Source: Prevotella sp. E15-22 (lineage in GTDB: Bacteria > Bacteroidota > Bacteroidia > Bacteroidales > Bacteroidaceae). From it: DNA of 64,000 nt. The stretch covers positions 496,001 through 560,000 of the forward strand of contig NZ_CP096247.1 in assembly GCF_023204875.1 (NCBI RefSeq), written 5' to 3'. Under the pieces are notes generated by a model. That model did not search any database, was not told the DNA's origin, and saw only the letters and a list, made by a program, of their open reading frames with translations. The stretch's first letter is position 1. The number at the start of each line of letters is the position of its first letter. Of this stretch, positions 57,201 through 64,000 are shown piece after piece. Made by a program: the position numbers and the translations under genes.

Positions 57201-57816
57201 GAACGGCGGCACTGTCAACGCCACGCCCTATTTCTATGCCGAGTTGTCCGACAAGGACGGCATCAACGTGGCAGGCAGTGGCATTGGTCACGACCTAGAG
57301 CTTGTCATCGATGGCGACATGAACATGACTTACAATCTGAACGATGCGTTCCAGTACGACTTCGGCGATTATCGCACGGGTCGTGTGGGCTATTCGCTGC
57401 CCACGCTCGCCGATGGTCCCCATAAGTTGCTGTTCCGTGCGTGGGATGTGCTCAACAATGCCACCACCGCCGAACTGCAGTTCACCGTCGAGGCCCAGCA
57501 GGAGCCCTTGCTGCGCAGTGTTGTCTGCACCAAGAATCCAGCCACCACCTATACCCAGTTCCTCATCACCCACGACCGCACTGGCAGCCAGATGGACGTA
57601 GAACTCGAGGTGTTCGATGCCTCAGGCCGCAAACTGTGGGGTAGGGTGGAGACAGGTATCCCCACCGATCAGACCTACACTATCGCCTGGGACCTCACCT
57701 CCAGCAGTGGCAGCCGACTGCGCACGGGCGTCTATCTCTATCGTGTGCTTATCAGCAGCAACGGCAGTCGCCAGGTGTCCGAGGCCAAAAAGTTGATTGT
57801 GCTGGGCAATAATTAA
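54247..57816 (+). CDS. porU: Type IX secretion system sortase PorU
   Basis: The 1189-residue protein is the gingipain-like (C25-fold) signal peptidase/sortase that removes T9SS C-terminal signals and attaches cargo to A-LPS. The signal peptide runs to about residue 28 and contains LLFIVHCTLFINS. The catalytic pair is His 698 in NYSGHGSVY and Cys 731 in TASCDIMPFDG. Further marks are DVAVGRLSART and GDDGDSNRHMQDAE. The last domain, GRKLWGRVETG ... TGVYLYRV, resembles a sorting-type beta domain. Start ATG 54247 immediately follows the previous stop; the hydrophobic core of the signal peptide is encoded by the right-hand inverted repeat. porV follows 24 nt later. Confidence 0.92.
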   Translation: MLELRRLHIVSLLFIVHCTLFINSISAQNFFNLTADEVKIDSVLPAFNLQQPLGPNYADSVYQVSILYPEFMPMSEADVARYQALTSERPAALPKITQHISVVRRQGFLNLSFVPIAFRDGKYQKLVSFKLDVKATPVTAGRRVAAAAPQQRYASQSVLASGRWVKIRIPETGVYHLSDALVRQAGFSTPAHVRIYGYGGAMQPEVLTADYLMQTDDLQEVPTCTVNGRRLFYGVGPVNWESSNTVARTRNPYSDYGYYFLTEAEGSPLTVDSAAFVASCYPMANDYHELYEVDNYAWYHGGRNLYDSEKLVIGTPRNIPMSAVADSVVWVDLNLSFDKTFDATLLLNGTVLGTLKPSTSVVTSGGLPRDGLALAAQQTWSFKLPVAAINHDGKNIFSLLMTSGSEVRLDWLSLRYQHPKALDLTSNKLPVPEVVYGITNQNHHADPAADMVIIIPASQKFLSQALRLKALHETYDSLRVSIVPADELYNEFSSGTPDANAYRRYMKMLYDRAETAADQPRYLLLFGDGAWDNRMLTSDWRNESADDYLLCYESDNSFSQFYCYVTDDYFGLLDDDEGADVSRAGIDVAVGRLSARTLAQATAMVDKIIDYRTNNHAAAWQNTICILGDDGDSNRHMQDAESVANVVATRYPSYDLKKIYWDAYTRESTSTGNRYPEVEKLVRQQMQRGALVMNYSGHGSVYIMSHEQAVKKEFFSEHMSLNLPLWVTASCDIMPFDGQEENFGELAMYNDYGGAVAFFGTTRTVYANYNCMLNKTFMNHVLSTDANGRRMTMGEAVMKAKNTYVSSYTEMERINKMHYTLLGDPALALAAPTLKAVIDSINGAPATGMQQLKAGSVVTVKGHIDGHPQFKGLATLTVRDQEETVTCRRNDPSLDVAFTFKERPNTIYTGRDSVQNGTFTFQFSVPQDISYSDQAGLMLIYAVSNDKTLEAHGINSAFHLSGSEGSANDGIGPSVYCYLNSEHFMNGGTVNATPYFYAELSDKDGINVAGSGIGHDLELVIDGDMNMTYNLNDAFQYDFGDYRTGRVGYSLPTLADGPHKLLFRAWDVLNNATTAELQFTVEAQQEPLLRSVVCTKNPATTYTQFLITHDRTGSQMDVELEVFDASGRKLWGRVETGIPTDQTYTIAWDLTSSSGSRLRTGVYLYRVLISSNGSRQVSEAKKLIVLGNN
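54285..54312 (-). repeat. Right arm: inverted AATGAACAATGTACA repeat inside the porU signal peptide
   Basis: GTTCATTGTACATTG... reads, on the minus strand, as AATGAACAATGTACAATGTAC, the mirror of the left arm. It is translated in porU as part of LFIVHCTLFIN. Confidence 0.85.
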
Positions 57817-57840
57817 TCCATCCTTGCGTTTATATAATCG

Positions 57841-59019
57841 ATGAAAAGACTATCATATATCCTAAGTATGGCTTTTGGCCTGTGGCTCGGAGCTGTACAA
57901 GGCGCTAGCGCCGACGACTACAAGACGAACACGTTCAACCCCGTTGAGCATGCCGTGATATCACAGACCATTGCCCCCGATGCCCGTTCGGCTGGTATGG
58001 GCGATGTGGGTGCTGCCACCGACCCTGATGTCAACTCGCAGCACTGGAACCTGGCCAAGTATCCATTCTGCATCAGTCGTGCAGGTGTGTCTCTGAACTA
58101 CACCCCCTGGCTGCGCCAGTTGGTCAACGATATCGACCTGGCCTATGTTACAGGCTATTATCGCATTGGCGACTATGGTGCCCTGTCAGGTTCATTGCGC
58201 TATTTCTCGCTGGGTACGGTCTATACCGATGGCATCGGCGAGGACGAGTCGACCACGGTGAAGCCCTACGAGATGGCTCTCGACGTGGCCTACTCGCGCA
58301 TGCTGAGTGAGCACTTCTCGCTGGGCGTTGGCCTGCGCTGGATCTATAGTGACCTGCGTTATGACTATAGCGAGGACTCGAAGCCCGCCAATACCTTCTC
58401 TGCCGACATCGCCATGTACTATAACAACTATGTGATGCTGGGCAACCGCGAGTGTCAGTTGGGCCTGGGTGCCACGGTGACCAACATTGGTAGTAAGATT
58501 TCCTATTATGGCGACGAGGAAAGCCAGTTCATCCCCACCAACCTGCGTGTTGGTACCTCGCTGATGATTCCCGTCGACGAATACAACCGCTTCAGTATTG
58601 CGGCCGATGCCAACAAACTGCTGGTGCCCACCGTGCCTGTGCAGGGTGTCGACGAGAGCAACTCCGACTATCAGGACCGTGTGCGTCGTCAGTATTCCGA
58701 CATGTCGAGCATCAAGGGTATGTTCGAGAGCTTCAGCGATGCCCCTGGCGGATTCAAGGAAGAGCTCGAGGAGATTCAGTGGAGCGTGGGTGCCGAATAT
58801 ACCTACCACGACCAGTTTGCCCTGCGTGCCGGTTATCACCACGAGAGTGAGTCGAAGGGCAACCGTAAGTACTTCACCGTGGGTGGCGGCTTCCGTATGA
58901 ACGTCTTCTCGCTCGATGTGGGCTACGTCATCTCTACTGCCCAGAGCAACCCCCTCGACCAGACCCTTCGTTTCACCCTGGCCTTCGATATGGATGGCCT
59001 TAAAGACTTGTTCAAATGA
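57841..59019 (+). CDS. porV: Type IX secretion outer-membrane protein PorV
   Basis: The 392-residue protein has a signal peptide ending near AVQGASA and then a beta-barrel of the FadL-like type. The N-terminus has the family mark APDARSAGMGDVGAATDPD and WNLAKYPF, and the C-terminus has DVGYVISTAQSNPLDQTLRFTLAFD. PorV (LptO) carries cargo from the SprA channel to PorU. It is encoded directly after porU and overlaps the ispF start by 4 nt. Confidence 0.93.
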   Translation: MKRLSYILSMAFGLWLGAVQGASADDYKTNTFNPVEHAVISQTIAPDARSAGMGDVGAATDPDVNSQHWNLAKYPFCISRAGVSLNYTPWLRQLVNDIDLAYVTGYYRIGDYGALSGSLRYFSLGTVYTDGIGEDESTTVKPYEMALDVAYSRMLSEHFSLGVGLRWIYSDLRYDYSEDSKPANTFSADIAMYYNNYVMLGNRECQLGLGATVTNIGSKISYYGDEESQFIPTNLRVGTSLMIPVDEYNRFSIAADANKLLVPTVPVQGVDESNSDYQDRVRRQYSDMSSIKGMFESFSDAPGGFKEELEEIQWSVGAEYTYHDQFALRAGYHHESESKGNRKYFTVGGGFRMNVFSLDVGYVISTAQSNPLDQTLRFTLAFDMDGLKDLFK

Positions 59020-59489
59020 TCAGAGTAGGCATGGGATATGATGTCCACCAGTTGGTGGAGGGCTGCGACCTGTGGATGGGCGGCATCAAGTTGGAACACA
59101 CCATGGGCCTCTTGGGTCATAGCGATGCCGACGTGTTGATTCACGCCATCTGCGATGCCATTCTTGGCGCTGCCAACATGCGCGACATTGGCTATCACTT
59201 CCCTGACACCTCGGCCGAGACCGATGGTATGGACAGCAAGATCATCCTCAAGAAGACCATCGAACTCATCGCCACCAAGGGTTATCACCTGGTGAACATC
59301 GATGCCACCATCTGTGCCGAGAAGCCCAAGATGAATCCCCATATCCCTGCCATGCAGCAATGCATGGCACAGGTGATAGGCTGCGATCCCGATCAGGTGT
59401 CCATCAAAGCCACCACCACCGAGAAGCTGGGCTTCACAGGCCGACAAGAGGGCATTTCGGCCTATGCCGTGGCCCTCATCGAAAAATAG
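59016..59489 (+). CDS. ispF: 2-C-methyl-D-erythritol 2,4-cyclodiphosphate synthase
   Basis: The 157-residue MEP-pathway enzyme has the zinc ligands in MGYDVHQL near the N-terminus (Asp and His) and in LLGHSDADVLIHAICDA. The CDP-binding KATTTEKLGFTGR(Q)EG region is present as well. It is translationally coupled to porV by a 4-nt overlap (ATGA). Its stop lies 34 nt before a 70-bp palindrome. Confidence 0.96.
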   Translation: MIRVGMGYDVHQLVEGCDLWMGGIKLEHTMGLLGHSDADVLIHAICDAILGAANMRDIGYHFPDTSAETDGMDSKIILKKTIELIATKGYHLVNIDATICAEKPKMNPHIPAMQQCMAQVIGCDPDQVSIKATTTEKLGFTGRQEGISAYAVALIEK

Positions 59490-59523
59490 AAAAAAGTGCG
59501 TTGCACCTTATTATATATAAGAG

Positions 59524-59593
59524 TGTCTTGTTTTAAATAAGGTTGACACCATAATGTTGAACTTTTGGTGTCAACCTTATTTAAAACAAGACA
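59524..59593. repeat. 27-bp perfect inverted repeat with a 16-nt loop
   Basis: Arms TGTCTTG...GACACC (59524-59550) and GGTGTCA...AAGACA (59567-59593) are exact reverse complements. The loop has the word AACTTTTG (59560-59567), one base off a -7 box. There is no T run behind the hairpin, so it is not a classic terminator. The ends resemble transposon-type terminal repeats, without any transposase. Confidence 0.88.
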
Positions 59594-59615
59594 AACAAAA
59601 TCAAGACCAAACAAT

Positions 59616-59978
59616 ATGACTAAGAACCAACCAAAACTTATCTTGAAGGGACACGATGAGATCTACCTCATCGATCTTGACCAGGTGCTCTATTTCTTGG
59701 CCGACGACCATTATGCCCATGTTTATTATGCCAACGGTTACCATTGCATGGTGCCCTATGGTCTTTCAAAGATTGAGAATTGCTTACAAGAAATGGAGGC
59801 CGACACCTCGTTCCTGATGCGCCTTAGCCGCAAATACATTATCAATACCAACCATCTGCAGCGTGTGAGCACTGTGAAGGAGCTGATTGTTCTTCTTGAC
59901 AATGCCGGTAATGCCGTGACATTACACGTATCGAAGGCAGCCTTAAGAGAAAACATGGAATTGTTCTCAAAACACTAA
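59616..59978 (+). CDS. Stand-alone LytTR DNA-binding regulator
   Basis: The protein has about 120 residues. After a short N-terminus (KNQPKLILKGHDEIYLIDLDQVLYFLADDHYAHVYY) it is only a LytTR domain, with the typical MRLSRKYIINTNHLQRVS core that binds DNA. There is no receiver or transmembrane part. The frame begins upstream at 59565, but ATG 59616 lies outside the palindrome's right arm and gives the expected domain boundaries. A large helical exported protein starts 209 nt downstream on the same strand and may be its target; this is inferred from adjacency. Confidence 0.87.
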   Translation: MTKNQPKLILKGHDEIYLIDLDQVLYFLADDHYAHVYYANGYHCMVPYGLSKIENCLQEMEADTSFLMRLSRKYIINTNHLQRVSTVKELIVLLDNAGNAVTLHVSKAALRENMELFSKH

Positions 59979-60047
59979 TTCCACGAAAAAAAACATATAT
60001 TTCACGAATATTGCAAACTTTTTTATTACACGTAACACTTTTTATCG

Positions 60048-60055
60048 TATCTTTG
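60048..60055 (+). promoter_or_regulatory. -7 box of the giant helical protein gene
   Basis: TATCTTTG matches TAnnTTTG. The predicted leader is about 127 nt and starts with a perfect TAGCAT-GTGA-ATGCTA hairpin (60063-60078) before an AT-rich stretch. A clear -33 TTTG was not seen. Confidence 0.6.
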
Positions 60056-60186
60056 CCTTTGTTAGCATGTGAATGCTATACGTAATCTAATGACGACTAA
60101 TACCGTATTTCTTACCAAAAAAGAGGTAGAATACACATAGAATTAATATATTTATTACTATTTATTAACTACAAATTATTTAGCTT

Positions 60187-63100
60187 ATGAAAGCGCAATT
60201 TATTTACTCAGTCGCTGCGTTGGCAACGTTTCCAATCGTAGTGAATGCACAGGTTGACGCCGAGGATACCGGCGCTATCACTATTCAGAAGGATGCTACT
60301 TCATGGTCGAAGGAGTCAGTTGACCTTGCACCAGGTAAGTATTCATTCTTGAGTGGTATTAATGCTTTTGGCAAAGATGCTGTTCTCTCAATCACGGGTG
60401 CAGGCATCAAACAAGGAGTTAACAAGAAACTGGCTGCTACTGATAGCATCGCTGCTGACTTTGAAATCACAGCAAAGTCAAAGGTGACCATTACTGTTAC
60501 GGCTGCTGCAGCTATGACTGCTAATGCTTCTGTAGCAGAATCAAAAATCCAGTTGAACTTTGATTTCACTAAGGTTGCCCAGTTGTTGAAGATTGAATAC
60601 AACAAGGTAACCAATGCTTTGGCTGCTGCTAATTATGAGGAAAAGGCTCAAGATGCTCAGCTTCATAGTGCATTGTATGATCGCATCGTAGCAATTGCTG
60701 GTGCCAAATATGCATTCTATGCAGCAAACACTGAAGGTTTGCAGGCTATCTATGCTGGTGATCAGACCAATGTTGCCGATTTGCAACTCTATAAGGATAT
60801 TGTAAAAGCTCTTGAGGATGTTCTTGCTGCGGAGAAGAAGTATCAGCTTGGTCTGCTTGATGGTGATGACGGCTTGAAGGGTTTGAATGCTCGTTATGAT
60901 GCATTGGCAGCAAGTGTTGATGTGATTTCTTATCAGACAAAGGCTCTGAATGATGCCAAGAAAGCTGCCGAGGATGCACGCGATGCATATAATACAGATG
61001 CTACTGCTGAGAAACTGCAGGCAGCTAAGGATGCTCTGAAGGCTTATGGTGATGAGCTTACGAAGGAAGAGGGTGTTAAGAAAGACAATGAGGAGGCTCA
61101 CACTTCCCTTCTGGAGACTCTGAGCGCTGTATACGGTGGCACTAATAGCTATTATAACACAACCGTTACACAGATTAATACCCTGTATACTGCACGTTAT
61201 GCAGACCTGAAGAAGGCTTTGGAACCTGCTTTGCAGGATATTGTAACAGGTGAAGACTATACTTCAGTAACCAAGGCTATTCAGGATTCTTACGAGGCTA
61301 AGACCGCTAAGTCTAAGAAGTCTGAGCTTGAAATCAAGATTTATGAGTTCAAGCAGAAGCTGACACAGAAGGTATCTGACTTTAATACTGTGAAGGAACA
61401 GCTGGCAGCAGTTTACGTTACCTATGATGCAGAGAAGAAGGCTGCTGACGATTTGGTAGAGAAGGCAGAAGACTTCCTGGAAACTTATAAGCAGGCTGTT
61501 GATAAAGCAGTAAAGGATTTCTTGGACTTCATTGAGGCTAACGATGAGTTTAAAACTGTTGCAAACCTGACAGATGCAAAAATCACGGATTACCGTGAGG
61601 CTATTAAAGCTGCTAAGGAAGAATACACCAAACAGGCAGGCATCTATGCCGATTATAAGACTTTGAAGGCTGAAGTGGAAGCTCAGACCACTTCGCTGGA
61701 TGGTGTTAAGGACGACATCGATAAGGACGCTAAGGATACCAAGAAGTTGAGCGAGGAGAAATTCAAGCCAACAACTCTTTGGAATACCACAATTACTGAT
61801 ATCGTGGACAAGATTACAGCACTTGATGGAGCTGTTGATAACAACAAGACCGATGCTACAGCTTTCAAGGCTAAGAATGAGTATAAGAATGCTTTGAAGA
61901 CTATCAAGGATGCCATTAAGTCTCTGAAGGACAATGCTCTTCAGGCAACAGCACTCTTTGCAGGCTTCGATGATAAGTATAACACAGCCGATGAGCTCCA
62001 GAAGGCTTTGATGAATCCTGCCGTGGAGCCGAAGGACGACCTCACCAAGCTGAATGTTTGGACTAACCAGGTTACCATCGACGACGCTGTTAAGGCTCGT
62101 ACACCTTACAAGAACTTCATTGATAATACCGAAGGTAGCATCACAAAGGTTATCGCTGCTTTGAAAGTTAAGCTGAATGTGATGGATGCTAATGGTCCTT
62201 TGAAGGGATTTGAGGGCACTATCCTGGATTATCTGAAGACTAAGGCTGTTAATGATGCAGCAAGTGCTGTTACCACTGGTACTGCTACTATGGAAGCCAT
62301 CAAGGCCAACTATAAGGCTGATGAGCAGAAGTTTGCTCAGCAGATGGATATTGAGGAGTGCAACGGTATTCGTACCAATATTAATAATAAGGCCGTTGTC
62401 TTCGAAGCTGCTATTGATGTACTCGAAAAGAACATCAAGGATGGTCTGTATGGTAAAGTTAAGGGCAAGAAGTTGCAGGATGAGCTCGACGCTATCACCA
62501 AGAAGATTGATGATGCCAAGGCTGTTGCTGCTAAGGAAGATGCCACAAAGGATGATCTGACTAAGGCTTACAACTCTATTAAGGACTTGATGGATACCGA
62601 CATCGCAACTGCAACAACTCATGCCGATACCTATAAGAATGAGTTCGCACAGTTCAAGGCAAACTACGAGCTCCTAAATGGTACAAAGGACGATACATCA
62701 ACTGCTTCTACAGTATTTGGTTTGAAGAAGAAGGTTGCTGAGCAGAAGGAAGTTATTGGTAATTACAAGGATCTGACAGATGCTCAAAAGACTACCTTCA
62801 AGAACAATGTCGATGCTGTTGAGTATAAGACGAAGGAGGGTGATCCTCTGAAGGATGTTACATACACCATTGATAATATCCTGACCTTCATCGAGAATGC
62901 TATGCAGGCAGAGGAACTGAAGGATGCTGAGGTTGGTAAGTACCAGAATGTCATCAACGAATTGAAGGGTGCTACAATGGCTCCTGTGGCTCAGGCAAGC
63001 TACATGAACGAGTTGGAGGGCGCTCTGAAGGGTATCGACTTCGCTAAGGCTAAGGCTGATGTGCTGAAGGCCGATCCTACCGAGAGTAGCTTCTACTATC

Positions 63101-64000
63101 TGTTGCTTACTGGTACCACGACGAAGGGTCAGTACACCAAGGATTTCAACGACCTGAAGGCTAAGATTGAGGCTGATACCGAAATCACTCTTAACGAGAA
63201 GGGTACTTATAACGATGAGATTGCTGCCCTGAAGGCTCTGGTTGAAGGTGCTGCTGCTAAAGCAAAGGCTAACCTGGATGCATTCAATGACGCCAAGAAG
63301 CATTACAATAACGTACCAGCTGCTGGCTCTACTGATATTAAGGGTGCCGTTCAGCGTTATGACGAAGCTTGGGAGAAGTTGCTGAAGTGCCCATCTTCAA
63401 AGCTTGAAGAGCAGAAGACCGTTATCACTGGTATGAAGGCTGCTTTGGATCAACTCAGTAAGGATGCCGAAACCAACTATAACAATGGTAAGGCTTCGGC
63501 TGATGATGCACAGAAGATTGATGACCAGATTAAGGCCATCGAGAATAAGGTTGAGGAGTACACCAACGAGGCAAACTACAATGCTCAGGTTGCTGCCGAT
63601 AACAAGGCCGTTTACGATCGTATCCTCGCTGCTCGCGAAGCCGTTGATGCTGTTTATGCAACGTCTGCAACTGTTATCAATACCTATAAGAACTTCCAGA
63701 GTACTGAGCTGAAGGCTGCTACCGATCAGGCTAAGGATGAGCTTGAAGCTCTGCTGGCTTGCCTCGATGGATATGCAACTGCAGTTGGAAAGATTAAGGC
63801 TGAGTCCGATGATGTTTATGGAAAGACTGTTTCTCCTGCTTTCTTCGATAAGGATGAGACCTATAAGGCTGAGTATGAAAAGATCCAGAAGGAGATTGAG
63901 GATCTGACCAAGGCTCTTACTGATAAGATTAATGAGTTCGCAGGTGCTAATGTTGCAGCTAGCGTGAAGAATTATACCGATGCAATCGATGCTTCTAAGG
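60187..64000 (+). CDS. Giant helical exported protein (partial; runs off the window)
   Basis: The frame is open for at least 1271 codons with no stop before the right edge. The signal peptide is MKAQFIYSVAALATFPIVVNAQ. About 80 residues then look beta-like. From about residue 120 onward the sequence is A/K/E/D/L-rich and almost entirely helical, with recurring words such as LKxAxxAYxxExxxxE, KAKxxLDAF and YxxxIxALKxLVEGA, suggesting a string of three-helix or coiled-coil repeats. Tyr-containing loops (YYNTTV, FYYLLLTGT) punctuate it. It probably extends from the surface as a stalk. The C-terminus, and hence the sorting type, is not visible. It follows a LytTR regulator and has a long hairpin-bearing leader. 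Confidence 0.85.
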   Translation, partial: MKAQFIYSVAALATFPIVVNAQVDAEDTGAITIQKDATSWSKESVDLAPGKYSFLSGINAFGKDAVLSITGAGIKQGVNKKLAATDSIAADFEITAKSKVTITVTAAAAMTANASVAESKIQLNFDFTKVAQLLKIEYNKVTNALAAANYEEKAQDAQLHSALYDRIVAIAGAKYAFYAANTEGLQAIYAGDQTNVADLQLYKDIVKALEDVLAAEKKYQLGLLDGDDGLKGLNARYDALAASVDVISYQTKALNDAKKAAEDARDAYNTDATAEKLQAAKDALKAYGDELTKEEGVKKDNEEAHTSLLETLSAVYGGTNSYYNTTVTQINTLYTARYADLKKALEPALQDIVTGEDYTSVTKAIQDSYEAKTAKSKKSELEIKIYEFKQKLTQKVSDFNTVKEQLAAVYVTYDAEKKAADDLVEKAEDFLETYKQAVDKAVKDFLDFIEANDEFKTVANLTDAKITDYREAIKAAKEEYTKQAGIYADYKTLKAEVEAQTTSLDGVKDDIDKDAKDTKKLSEEKFKPTTLWNTTITDIVDKITALDGAVDNNKTDATAFKAKNEYKNALKTIKDAIKSLKDNALQATALFAGFDDKYNTADELQKALMNPAVEPKDDLTKLNVWTNQVTIDDAVKARTPYKNFIDNTEGSITKVIAALKVKLNVMDANGPLKGFEGTILDYLKTKAVNDAASAVTTGTATMEAIKANYKADEQKFAQQMDIEECNGIRTNINNKAVVFEAAIDVLEKNIKDGLYGKVKGKKLQDELDAITKKIDDAKAVAAKEDATKDDLTKAYNSIKDLMDTDIATATTHADTYKNEFAQFKANYELLNGTKDDTSTASTVFGLKKKVAEQKEVIGNYKDLTDAQKTTFKNNVDAVEYKTKEGDPLKDVTYTIDNILTFIENAMQAEELKDAEVGKYQNVINELKGATMAPVAQASYMNELEGALKGIDFAKAKADVLKADPTESSFYYLLLTGTTTKGQYTKDFNDLKAKIEADTEITLNEKGTYNDEIAALKALVEGAAAKAKANLDAFNDAKKHYNNVPAAGSTDIKGAVQRYDEAWEKLLKCPSSKLEEQKTVITGMKAALDQLSKDAETNYNNGKASADDAQKIDDQIKAIENKVEEYTNEANYNAQVAADNKAVYDRILAAREAVDAVYATSATVINTYKNFQSTELKAATDQAKDELEALLACLDGYATAVGKIKAESDDVYGKTVSPAFFDKDETYKAEYEKIQKEIEDLTKALTDKINEFAGANVAASVKNYTDAIDASK

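Noticed and set aside
59490..59615. Rho-independent terminator for ispF formed by the palindrome
   Set aside because: The stem is AT-rich and very long and no T run follows it, so a mobile-element or operator reading fits better.
60285..63303. Long minus-strand frames opposite the giant helical protein
   Set aside because: They mirror the biased codon pattern of the plus-strand gene (Leu/Ser-rich antisense). The plus frame has a signal peptide, promoter and continuous coding potential.

Overview
The window is chromosomal DNA from a Bacteroidales bacterium, most likely Prevotella or a close relative. Three things support this. The 16S rRNA gene has Prevotella-like sequence and lacks an extended leader. 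Promoters repeatedly follow the Bacteroidetes pattern, a -33 TTTG then 19-21 nt then -7 TAnnTTTG. The gene content also fits: a type IX secretion (T9SS) sortase and porin pair, a bifunctional fucokinase/GDP-fucose pyrophosphorylase, DUF4834 and GSCFA proteins, and lipoproteins with Bacteroidetes lipoboxes. Most of the window is a dense housekeeping chromosome; no prophage, integrase, transposase or CRISPR array was found.

Layout. 1-9407: end of rsmI, a coiled-coil lipoprotein, tadA and birA (divergent), pyrH, a phospholipid operon (psd-pssA-DUF4834), dnaE, and trxA with a small acidic protein. 9455-14423: fucose uptake and activation (fucP divergent from fkp, followed by a GSCFA hydrolase-like gene). 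14424-20583: a repeat-bearing intergenic region, then a complete rRNA operon (16S, tRNA-Ile, tRNA-Ala, 23S, 5S) with promoter and terminator. 20734-25010: a TPR lipoprotein, a thioredoxin-fold lipoprotein without the active cysteines, and a YifB/ComM-type ATPase. 25168-25355: a tRNA-Leu gene whose 3' end is repeated in tandem. 25424-33856: a mostly minus-strand set (prmC-recX-comF, pyrE-SRPBCC-argH-lipoprotein, argS-RNase H) with ribD on the other strand.

34149-47674 is the accessory-looking part. Two giant paralogous multidomain surface proteins lie in tandem, followed by a C10 (streptopain-like) cysteine protease and a smaller exported protein. All end in T9SS-like tails. 47704-50906 is a translation operon (rplM, rpsI, rpsB, tsf) with a structured leader. 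50945-52608 is a partner-switch cassette (anti-sigma-like kinase, STAS protein, histidine kinase). A lipoprotein and a fumarylacetoacetase-family enzyme follow, then an AT-rich four-helix-bundle gene between inverted repeats, the T9SS genes porU and porV, ispF, and a stand-alone LytTR regulator. The window ends inside a very long helical exported protein.

How the genes connect: porU/porV process and deliver T9SS cargo, and the surface proteins and C10 protease 10-20 kb upstream carry tails of that cargo type. fucP/fkp supply GDP-fucose for surface glycans or glycoproteins. The points most worth a second look are: the inverted-repeat-flanked four-helix-bundle unit, one arm of which encodes the PorU signal peptide; an 11-bp tandem repeat inside prmC just before the catalytic NPPY motif; a near-perfect sigma-54 promoter before trxA; a modular 22-bp repeat array upstream of the rRNA operon; a 70-bp near-perfect palindrome before the LytTR gene; and symmetric divergent promoters that appear to make tadA and birA leaderless. 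All functional names are from motifs and family memory, with no database search.
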